Of a stretch of 64,000 nucleotides of DNA, positions 56,727 through 64,000 are shown piece by piece. Every line of letters starts with the position of its first letter. Position 1 is the first letter of the stretch. A model generated the notes under the pieces. That model did no database searches. It worked only from the letters and a program-made list of their open reading frames with translations, and was not told the origin of the DNA. The DNA is from Chondrus crispus (Eukaryota; Rhodophyta; Florideophyceae; Gigartinales; Gigartinaceae). The position numbers and the translations under genes were made by a program. The stretch is taken from positions 45,629 through 109,628 of the forward strand of contig NW_005178773.1 in assembly GCF_000350225.1 (NCBI RefSeq), in the 5' to 3' direction.

Positions 56727-56807
56727 ATTTCAGCGACACAGAGCTGTTGCGAACTTAAAAGCTTCACTGACGAACTTTGGAGCAACGTTTCAGAGCCCTT
56801 CTACAAA

Positions 56808-57735
56808 ATGACAAAGGCCGCGGCATTTGTCACTTCGCATTCTTTTCCGACCATCCGCCAAAATTATGTATCATCGTCTCCGCTTTTCAGAAAGAGACCC
56901 GATGTCGCTTCTCCTCGCTCCTGCAACAGTACGCGAATGATAGCTGTCGAGGGCGTAAACACCAGAAAATCAGACGGAAGCGTAGACCTGGAAAAACGCC
57001 GCGTTGGAAACTCCGACCTCATTCTTACTGAAGTATGTCTAGGTACGATGACCTGGGGCCATCAAAATTCAGAAAGCGACGCTCACGATCAGCTTGACCA
57101 TGCGTTCGAGAGAGGTGTGATTGGAATCGACTGCGCGAGATGTACCCGGTTCCGCCAACAAAAGACTCTTCCGGTCGAACGGAAAAATATATTGGCTCAT
57201 GGATAAAAGAACGAGGTGGTGCGCCATTTCGGGAAAAACTCGTACTCTGCTCGAAGGTTGCAGGAGGCGCTGCACCCGGTCGTGTGTTTTCTTAGATACG
57301 AGATGAGGATCGGAGAGTGGATAGAACCAACATCAGGGAGGCTGTAGATGGTATCCTGTCCAGATTAGGAACAAATTACATCGATTTGCTGCAGATTCAC
57401 TGGCCTGATCGGTATGTCCCGATGTTTGGTGCCGGTAAAGTTGCTTATGACTTTTTGAAGGAGCGTTCAAGTGTCTCGTTTGAGGTACAGGTGTCCGCTA
57501 TGGATGAGTTGATCAAAGAATGAAAGGTACGTAACTACGGGCTGAGCAATGAAACAGCGTGGGGAGTGGCTCAGTTCGATGCCGCAACACGCAGACTTGG
57601 TGCGGCGGCACCGGTCTCTGTCCAGAACAGCTACAGTTTAATATATGGAGACTTTGAGGCTCATTTGGCTGAAGCATGTGCCCCATCGAACGCAAACATG
57701 CCTCTTCTTGCCTACAGTCCCTTAGCTGGTGGAAT
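56808..57735 (+). pseudogene. Aldo-keto reductase (Tas-like) pseudogene, truncated
   Basis: NADPH-dependent aldo-keto reductase of the Tas/plant plastid type. ATG 56808 is followed by about 48 S/T/R/P-rich residues like a plastid or mitochondrial targeting sequence. Then come KRRVGNSDLILTEVCLGTMT and HAFERGVIGID (catalytic Asp region). After a shift near 57142, MYPVPP (catalytic Tyr) and LCSKVAGG (Lys) lie in another frame. [15 protein letters not shown] (His) follows near 57380, and then NYGLSN. Two in-frame stops are present, near 57272-57276 (after RVFS) and at 57521 (LIKE/KVRNYG). The protein stops at LLAYSPLAGG, where Ty3-4 begins, so the last quarter with the NADP-binding end is lost or displaced beyond the window. 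Confidence 0.88.
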
Positions 57736-57740
57736 CCATG

Positions 57741-59155
57741 TGAACACGCAAGGTCGTTGGGTGTCGTGCACTGAGGGGGAAGGGTGGGATCCCCCTCTGG
57801 CAGAGCGCGCGTGTTCGGGGGCGCGTGTAGGGGGTTATCGGGAGACCACCCGTAAGGGACCGGTACGGGGCCGGGCGCGAAGCGCAGTAGGGAAAGTAAG
57901 GGAAAAAGTGGGAAAACAGAGCCTAGGAGGGGCGGAGCGGTAGGGACAGCTGTCGCGCGGAGGGCCGGGCGTGGCGGGACGACGCGCGCGGTAGAGGCAG
58001 GATGGAATCGGGACGTAGATGGCTCGCAGGGTACCGTCGTGGGACGGGGACCGACGCGAGGCTACGACTCCGTTCCAGAAACCCGAGTTGTAGACCCAAA
58101 GCTTCGTGAGGATTTACTTAGGGTCGGACGTCGGCTATATACTAGCCGACGTCGGAGCTATAATTAATTAAACTAAAAGAAACTAAATTAAAACGACGGC
58201 GGCGACGACCGGAGAAACTCCCCTTGGGGAGGTATGACAACCACTACACGTGGGGGGGTGACACCTGGACACAGGAGCCTTGACGCCTGGTTACACGTGG
58301 CGCGCGGTACACGTGTGTCCCGGAGAAGGAGTCGTGCTGGCCGGGGACAGGTGTCCCCTGGGAAAAGGAAAAGGTGGGTCAGTGCACTACATAGCCCCCC
58401 GCTTAGAATAGAGCGTCCTCGCGAACCCTGGTTACGGCGACTGGTGGACCGCCGGTGGTCTGGCACGGGACATCGCCTTGTCCGGAATTATGAGGGGGGG
58501 CGGGCCCCTGCCAGCCGCGATGTCCACTTCTTCACGCCACGCGCACTTCTTCGTACCAGCACGCGTACCTGTCCGCCTGGACGAGCGCGATGTCCTCCGA
58601 TGCTCCCGGTTCGCAACAACGAGCGCGATGTCCCCCGATGCCCCCTACCTCGCGCCAACGAGCGCGGTGTTCTCCGATACCTGTCCTTCCTCGCACCAAC
58701 GAGCGCGGTGCTCTCCGATGCCTCCTTCCTCACGCCAACGAGCGCGGTGTTCTCCGACGCCCCCTTCCTCGCGCCGCGAGCGCGGTTTTCCGCGGCCTCC
58801 GGGTCGTGGGGAATACGATGGTAAGGGATACGCGAACGGCGCGGGGAGGGACACGGCCAGCGCACGCCCCCGGGGGGGCCGTGGCTCGAGCCCGGGTGGC
58901 CCCTTCGAGGACAGGTGTCCCGGCGGAGGGCAGGTGTCCCGTAACAGGGGGCGGCAGTCCGGGCCTTACATATGTACCGTAGCCCCCCCCTTATACTCGG
59001 GCGTCGCGAGCCCTGACTGTGGCGGTTCGTGTACCGCCGGGGGACTCGACGATCCCCCGCCAGCCATGATCGGGGGCGGAACGTAGGTGGCTGAGGGCAA
59101 CGGTATTCGTGGGTCCCCTGAAGTAGGTCGGCGCCCAGGGCCACACCGCAGCAGC
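57741..59155 (-). repeat. 3' LTR region of Ty3-4, boundaries uncertain
   Basis: The outer end is probably at 57741 (TGAACACGC on plus), directly after the reductase sequence. The inner end is unresolved. A short reading gives CACTACA at 58248 (508 bp). The polypurine tract at 59168-59183 instead favours an end near 59140-59155, giving a 1.4-kb LTR that includes the 39-bp repeats. A diverged direct duplication links 58350-58452 and 58937-59040. The partner LTR is outside the window, so this cannot be settled here. Confidence 0.4.
58581..58776 (+). repeat. 39-bp tandem repeat, five units
   Basis: Five units of 38, 39, 41, 39 and 39 bp start at 58581, 58619, 58658, 58699 and 58738. Each begins ACGAGCGCG and contains CTCCGATGC-like and CCTTCCTCGC-like words. 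39 bp equals 13 codons, so overlapping frames stay open, but no protein is claimed. Confidence 0.88.
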
Positions 59156-59167
59156 TCACCTTCGGTG

Positions 59168-59183
59168 CCCCTTCCCCCCTTTT
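59168..59183 (-). other. Polypurine tract of Ty3-4
   Basis: On the minus strand AAAAGGGGGGAAGGGG, a 16-base purine run between the antisense gene and the 3' LTR region. It is in the same place as the tract at 35893 in Ty3-3. Confidence 0.55.
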
Positions 59184-59336
59184 GTTTTGTGACAACTCCG
59201 CCTTTCGACGCGCGAACGCGGAGCCCACGATACGCAAGGTACGCCGTACCAGTCTCTTACCTCCGTGGCGCCGACGTGATAGAGGTCCGCGGCGGTGGCA
59301 TCCCCGAGCGAACGCGTACCGTCCCGCCTCCCCGAG

Positions 59337-60875
59337 ATGCACGCGCCGATGTACCCCCCCGGGGGAGTCTCGGCCCTCGAGGGCGAGCTGTGGCCCCGAC
59401 CACGAGACTTATGGGGTCGGAACTTGTACGACGATGCGCTACTCTTCGAGCAAGCCCCTTTTATGGCGCCGGAGGGTTTACGCGACGCGGAATTGATCCG
59501 TGCGTACGCGACGTCTACTGGGGAACTCCCTGGGGGTTTGAGCGTGGCAGCCGTCGGCTCTCGCGACTTCACGCGCCGCCTGGTCGTGGAGCCGGCTTTG
59601 TTACGTCCGGAATTCAGACGGGTGAACACGGAGACCCGTGTGGCCTTCGTGGAATTAATTCGCCAACGTATACGCCGTACCCCCTGTAACAGGCTCGTCC
59701 CTCGGGCTTGGAACCTGGACACCTGGGCGTATCGGGCGGATGGGGACCGGGGGTACGTTGCAAATCTGAAACGAATATTTGATGAACTCCGCATCCGGGA
59801 GGAAGAACCCTCGGTGGCCATGATGGCCTGGGACCGACCTCTGTTGCCGGAGGACTTCGCTCGATCCCCAGATCAGAGGCGCGACCCCGCGATGCATGCC
59901 AAGCTCAAGTTTGAGCGACGCATGCGTAATCGGATGGGGGTGTTCGTCGCATACGAATGGGTGGAGGTAAAGACATTCGAGCGGACGGTGTTGAGCACGC
60001 GGTATCCTGAGATACCGGCGTGGTTTGCGCAGTACGAAGTCCCTGCGGACTTCATTGCGGAAATTCCCCCGTGCGTGGTGTACTTTGGACTGAGTCTCAC
60101 GGAGGACCCTCAGTCCGCACGCTGGATGGTTTTTCTCAGCGAGTGGCTCGCCTTAGTTGCGGGGCGGTTCTTGAAGTACGCCCACGAGGGGCGGTTATTC
60201 ATCCTCCCGACCATGGTCGTAGAGTGGTTGCACCGGCTGGACTTGACGCGCATCCTGGGTAGCACAGAAGCACAGCGACAGTTACGGGTCCTCCTGGCTC
60301 TCCACGGGGACATCGACTGGTCGCGCGTCCCTTACGCTCAGGGCCATCACTTCGACAACCCCCGGAGCACGCACTACTCCCCTGGGAGACAGCATGACGC
60401 GGGCCGCCCGGACCGTGGCAACTGGGTTCGGCTCGAGAGCGGAACGCTTCGCCTGGACCAACCGGAATTACTGAGGGGAGGGGAAGGGGTTGCCGAAGGA
60501 GGCAGCGGAGGGGGACGTTCCGGAGAAGTCCGGTTCGCGGAGCGAGAGGGCGAGGGTCGGCGCGTCCGGCGTCGCGGCGTCGGTTTTGGGAAGGGTACTG
60601 AGGACCCCCGCCCGAGGGGGGTGGAGCGACGCGATACAGCGACGATGACGGACGCCGAGCTGCGCGGTTGGCTGAAGGATCCGCAATGGCGAGAACAGCT
60701 ACATCGTCTGCTCGCGGAGGGGACGTCGGAGCCGAGCGAGGTCGCGGCAGGTGAGCCCGCGGGGGACGCGCTCGCGGCCTCCTCGTCGCTGGTGCGAGGC
60801 GACCCCGCTGTGAGGACCCCGACGGCGGTCGCCTCCGGAGGGCTCGTGCCGCACGAGGGGGGACGCGACCCGTAA
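59337..60875 (+). CDS. Antisense accessory protein of Ty3-4, unknown function
   Basis: ATG 59337 (MHAPMYPPGGVS) gives 512 residues on the strand opposite to pol. The core at about residues 185-335 has KFERRMRNRMGVFVAYEWVE, then RYPEIPAWFAQYEVP, then PPCVVYFGL. It continues with FLSEWLALVAG, EGRLFILP, LTRILG and DIDWSRVP. LSEW, the P-x-x-P-x-W box, G-x-(P/L)-F and DWS also occur in the Ty3-3 protein; ER-x-x-RNR-x-G occurs in protein D. The last 150 residues are G/R/E-rich and low-complexity. There is no signal peptide or clear membrane segment. It lies between pol and the 3' LTR and converges with pol, as in Ty3-3. Several overlapping frames are open here because of high GC; the shared core is what supports this frame. 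Confidence 0.78.
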   Translation: MHAPMYPPGGVSALEGELWPRPRDLWGRNLYDDALLFEQAPFMAPEGLRDAELIRAYATSTGELPGGLSVAAVGSRDFTRRLVVEPALLRPEFRRVNTETRVAFVELIRQRIRRTPCNRLVPRAWNLDTWAYRADGDRGYVANLKRIFDELRIREEEPSVAMMAWDRPLLPEDFARSPDQRRDPAMHAKLKFERRMRNRMGVFVAYEWVEVKTFERTVLSTRYPEIPAWFAQYEVPADFIAEIPPCVVYFGLSLTEDPQSARWMVFLSEWLALVAGRFLKYAHEGRLFILPTMVVEWLHRLDLTRILGSTEAQRQLRVLLALHGDIDWSRVPYAQGHHFDNPRSTHYSPGRQHDAGRPDRGNWVRLESGTLRLDQPELLRGGEGVAEGGSGGGRSGEVRFAEREGEGRRVRRRGVGFGKGTEDPRPRGVERRDTATMTDAELRGWLKDPQWREQLHRLLAEGTSEPSEVAAGEPAGDALAASSSLVRGDPAVRTPTAVASGGLVPHEGGRDP

Positions 60876-60954
60876 GGTCGGTGTTACCGCGCGCAACAGC
60901 GTGCCGGAGACGATCGGCGATTATCGCGGTGCGGCCGGTGGTCTCGCCCAAGGC

Positions 60955-61265
60955 GAGGGAGTATACGACATGAAGTCGGAAGTAGGGCCGCGGCGCGTGG
61001 CGGTGACGGCGGGCCGTCAGCGAACAGCACAGTGCGGGAGGTAGTCCTCGTTGAGTCGAGGGAATATAACGACACGAAGTCGGAAGTAGGGTCGCGGCGC
61101 GCGGCGGTGAGGGCGGACCGTCAGCGACAGCGCAGTGCGGAAGGTAATTCTCGTCGATGGCGAGGGAATAAAACGACACGAAGTCGGAAGTAGGGTCGCA
61201 GCGCGCGGCGGTGAGGGCGGACCGTCAGCGACAGCGCAGCGCGGATGGTAATTCTCGTCGGGGGC
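60955..61265. repeat. 104-bp tandem repeat, three units
   Basis: Units start with GAGGGA at 60955, 61058 and 61162, with a partial fourth at 61266. Shared words are ACACGAAGTCGGAAGTAGGG and GGGCGGACCGTCAGCGACAG. Units 2 and 3 are more alike than unit 1. It lies between the stop of the antisense gene and the end of pol, the counterpart of the hairpin-rich block of Ty3-3. Confidence 0.9.
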
Positions 61266-61395
61266 GAGGGAGTAAAACGTCCCGAACTCGGGGGTACGAA
61301 TCACCCGGTTCGGGCGGCACTTCGTAGAGGGTGCCACCGGTAGACGAGGGAAGTGGTTCTGGGTTCCCTCACGAAGACAGCGTCTTCTTCAAGCG

Positions 61396-61527
61396 AGCAC
61401 CAATTTTTCTTCTTCCTCGTGCGGGTCGAGGCCCGGGACATGCTATGACGTGGGCAAGGACTTCGTCAAAGCGTGTACCAATTTTTCGCCTCTCCCGTGC
61501 GGGTAGGGGCCCGGGACATGCTATGCT
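61396..61527. repeat. Direct repeat of about 56 bp
   Basis: A segment with CACCAATTTTTC, TCGTGCGGGT and GGCCCGGGACATGCTATG near 61396-61450 recurs near 61468-61527 with several differences. It is in the same noncoding part of Ty3-4 as the 104-bp repeats. Confidence 0.8.
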
Positions 61528-61529
61528 GA

Positions 61530-62038
61530 AGGGCATAGCGGTCGCGGTCGCCGCGTACGAGATGGTCCCGTACGGGGAGAGGACGCGGCAAAGCGCGCGA
61601 ACGGAACGACGCAAATGTCGGGCTGGTGGCTCGGTCCTGAGGCAGGAGCGGATCGTTGCCGACGGACGCGTGAGACCGGGGTGGATACCACAGTGGCTTG
61701 ACGTGGGAGGGGAGCGTCTTTCTCTCCCTCCGCAGGGGGTGGTGACCCGCGAGGGCGTGGGGAGAGGGAGCGACTACTGTACTGCAGGGCGAGACACCGT
61801 CAACCGCTCCCGGAAGGGACGGGTCGGTGTCTGTTCTCGCCCGGGAGTGGGCCTCCCCAACCAAAAAATGAAAAATCAAACCATTCCCAAAAAATCAAAA
61901 AAACCAAATACGACAGGTGGGCTGCGTTGACTGGCTAGGGCGTCCGGCGGCGGTCCGCGTCGACACGTCGCGTGTTTCCAGAGGCTCCACAGTAGGCTAT
62001 CGTACCTCAACCGAGGTGCTGGGGCGCGAACCATTCCT
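61530..62038. other. Rest of the Ty3-4 noncoding block
   Basis: No gene is seen. An A-rich patch (AAAAAATCAAAAAAACC near 61890) lies just beyond the pol stop. Confidence 0.4.
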
Positions 62039-64000
62039 CTAATTCCCGATTCCCACGCTGCCGGGATGCCCCCATAGAGCGCGGTCGGGGATTGGTACCC
62101 GCTCCCTTCGGCAATATCGCGCGACCGTGTTGTAGTGGATATGACGGGCGGGCTCCCAGGTCGACTCGGCGTCGCTGTACCCGTACCAACGTACGCGAAA
62201 CAGGGGGAGCCCGTCATCTCCCGGCCCGTGCCCGGTTAGCGATTGCACGACGTAGGTGTCGGTGGGGTCTCCCGCAGAGGAAGCAGGAGGGAGGGCCTGC
62301 CCCGATGGCACGCGTAGAGGTACGCGGAAGGCGTCGGGTCGGAACGTGCACCTCGCGGCCAGGTGCGCCGCGCACGACGAGATGAACGCGCGGTGAGCGG
62401 GATCGGTCGCCGGGGGGGAGGAGGCCCTGTCGCGGCGGGGCGCGGGTGGTTCCGTAGGGTCCACTGTTGGCTCGTGGGGTTCCCTCGCCGTTTGCGAGCG
62501 CGTAACGGGACGCGTTTCCTTCGTTACGGGTCTTGAGTCCGGCGGCGGGGGGTGGTTCGCTGTTTCGGGGCGGTTCGCCCCGATTCGAGAGCGGAACCCA
62601 GCGAGACGTGTGAGGGCGTCCTCGGTTCCTCCGCCGATGACGGCGTCCATCAGCCCCGGCGGCCGCGGCCTTGCGAGCGCCGGTGTCGCGGGGGTCCCTT
62701 CCGAAGGGGTCGCGTCGGGGAGGTTTTCGTCTTCCCCGTTTGAGGACCCCGGTCCTAGCGGGGGGTCTGTCACGTTGCTACGAAGCGGGGGAGACCTGAC
62801 GACCCGGTCGCGAGAGAGCCGGTCCTTCAGTCCCGTCCCCCGTAAGATGGTGACGGTGTGGTCGTCCACCTGTACGACAGGGAAGGGTCCCTCGGTTCGC
62901 GGTGCGAGCTTATTGTTAACCCGGTCCTTGTCCGTTTTCTCCTCGGAGCGTAGCGCAGCCTCGCGGTTCACGAGTACCTGATCCCCCACCCGATAGTCCG
63001 GGGTGGGGTGGCGTATCCGATTATCGAAATCGTTCTTATACCGCTCCTGTCCGGCCAGCAAGTTGCGGCTGGCCGTCGACATCAGGCTGCGGAGCCACGC
63101 TAGGTAGCGGATCTTGAACTGCGCCCTTGAGGCGGATGGGTCCAACAGCGGCGTTTGTTGCAGGGATAACGGACTCGGGGTCCGGGATAATACCAGGTCG
63201 AACGGCCGCATACCGATCATCCTGTTTGCCGTGCAATTATAGCCGTACGTCAGCGCATCCGTGTACTGATCCCAGTCACATTGATTATCGGCGAGGTAAT
63301 GCCGGAGGGTGGATACCAACGTCCGGTTGAATCTTTCCACCTGCCCATTCGTTTGGGGGTGATAGGCCGTGTTGAACACGCTCTCAATTGAGAGTATCTT
63401 GCACACGGCGAGGAAAAACCTCGAGGTGAATTGTCCTCCGTTATCGGAGAGAAGTTTCACTGGGGCGCCGTATACGAACACCCAGTGGGAAATGAACGCT
63501 TTCGCAACCGTTTCAGCGGTAATCCTCTTGAGCGGGATCGTCCTGGTCAGCTTGGAGTATCTGTCCGTCATCACCAAGAGGTAACGGTTTCCTCTTGGTG
63601 TACGGGGAAGTTCGCCGAGAATATCGATGGCGATGTACTCCAGGGGCCCTGACGGAGGAAATGTCTTCAACTCAGAGTTGTGCTTCCGCAGTTTGATGCG
63701 TGCCCTCGCGCAGTCGGGACACATCCTTACGGTCGAGTAGGAGTCCACCGACATGCTTGGCCAATAGAACCGCTGTCTTAGCGTATAGAACAATCGCCTG
63801 CCTCCCGGATGGCCGGAGGTGGCGGGATAATGCGACAAGTACAGCAACCTTTCCCGGAGGGTCGTGGGTACTACGATCTGTTCCACACCGTCGAGGTGGG
63901 CTTTCCGGCAGACCAGCCCTTCCTGATTCACGAAGAATCGGGACCGGCGCAATTCAGCGAACCCCTCCCCCTTCTCAAGACGGGAAGTCACCTCCTTACA
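62039..64000 (-). CDS. Integrase and chromodomain end of Ty3-4 pol (partial)
   Basis: Open from the window edge to the stop at 62039. The integrase HHCC finger is near 63690-63830 (LSHYPATSGHPGG ... MCPDCARARIKLRKH). The core follows with DILGELPRTPRGN, LLSDNGGQFTSRFF and YHPQTNGQVERFNRT, including two Asp and the Glu of the catalytic triad. A long P/T/R-rich linker (about 62300-62780) leads to a chromodomain (TYVVQSLTGHGPG ... VRWYGYSDAESTWEP near 62130-62230). The protein would cut and join element DNA, with the chromodomain steering target choice. No break is seen in the visible part. The upstream half of pol lies outside the window. Confidence 0.92.
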   Translation of the reverse strand, partial: CKEVTSRLEKGEGFAELRRSRFFVNQEGLVCRKAHLDGVEQIVVPTTLRERLLYLSHYPATSGHPGGRRLFYTLRQRFYWPSMSVDSYSTVRMCPDCARARIKLRKHNSELKTFPPSGPLEYIAIDILGELPRTPRGNRYLLVMTDRYSKLTRTIPLKRITAETVAKAFISHWVFVYGAPVKLLSDNGGQFTSRFFLAVCKILSIESVFNTAYHPQTNGQVERFNRTLVSTLRHYLADNQCDWDQYTDALTYGYNCTANRMIGMRPFDLVLSRTPSPLSLQQTPLLDPSASRAQFKIRYLAWLRSLMSTASRNLLAGQERYKNDFDNRIRHPTPDYRVGDQVLVNREAALRSEEKTDKDRVNNKLAPRTEGPFPVVQVDDHTVTILRGTGLKDRLSRDRVVRSPPLRSNVTDPPLGPGSSNGEDENLPDATPSEGTPATPALARPRPPGLMDAVIGGGTEDALTRLAGFRSRIGANRPETANHPPPPDSRPVTKETRPVTRSQTAREPHEPTVDPTEPPAPRRDRASSPPATDPAHRAFISSCAAHLAARCTFRPDAFRVPLRVPSGQALPPASSAGDPTDTYVVQSLTGHGPGDDGLPLFRVRWYGYSDAESTWEPARHIHYNTVARYCRRERVPIPDRALWGHPGSVGIGN

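Larger units (their letters stand above)
57741..64000 (-). mobile_element. Ty3/gypsy chromovirus with antisense accessory gene (Ty3-4), runs off the right edge
   Basis: A minus-strand element. The 3' LTR region is at the left (from about 57741), then polypurine tract, antisense gene (59337-60875, plus), tandem repeats, and the integrase-chromodomain end of pol (62039 to the edge). The order is the same as in Ty3-3. What is visible of pol has no break, so it looks young. Reverse transcriptase, gag and the 5' LTR lie outside the window. It is inserted into the aldo-keto reductase pseudogene. Confidence 0.85.

Overview
The window is eukaryotic nuclear DNA built almost entirely of nested transposable elements, with a few decayed host genes between them. 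It contains chromodomain Ty3/gypsy elements, a Ty1/copia element, hAT, pogo-like and PIF/Harbinger-clan DNA transposons, short or absent introns, and a plastid-type aldo-keto reductase with a presequence-like N-terminus. A repeat-rich red macroalga (florideophyte, Chondrus-like) would fit. This is inference: no rRNA, tRNA or organelle marker is present to settle it.

Layout. 1-1604: no assignable gene. 1605-6520: Ty3 element with 228-bp LTRs and a CATAG target duplication (Ty3-1). About 6521-10340: decayed hAT transposon, transposase on the minus strand, with dense subterminal ACTG/CAGT motifs. 11061-11916: first copy of a HARBI1-like DDE transposase, cut off by Ty3-2 (about 11917-19444). 19745-20540: fragment of a second Harbinger-type transposon (transposase plus a convergent coiled-coil partner). 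20541-22379: two divergent LTRs of a third family (LTR-C) around a gag remnant. 23193-37405: second copy of the DDE transposase, split by a 12.9-kb Ty3 element (Ty3-3, 23579-36499) with almost identical 590-bp LTRs and an AGCAC duplication. 38682-40862: truncated DeSI-like (PPPDE) exon and a DYRK-type kinase pseudogene. 41260-42998: pogo-like transposase pseudogene. 43912-44005: assembly gap. 44452-48247: Ty1/copia on the minus strand, abutting an LTR-C copy (48248-48855). 49267-55762: a cluster of three unfamiliar genes. 56808-57735: aldo-keto reductase pseudogene truncated by Ty3-4, which runs on the minus strand past the right edge.

The most interesting observation is a protein family encoded antisense to pol, between pol and the 3' LTR, in both Ty3-3 (33346-35604, minus) and Ty3-4 (59337-60875, plus). 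The two share a core with each other and with the protein at 53756-55762, which sits in the gene cluster with no LTR or pol nearby. A group of chromodomain Ty3 elements therefore appears to carry an accessory gene read from the opposite strand, with a relative outside any recognisable retroelement. No known domain was recognised in it. In Ty3-3 the space between pol and this gene is 2.4 kb of duplicated blocks that can fold as hairpins; in Ty3-4 the corresponding space holds 104-bp tandem repeats.
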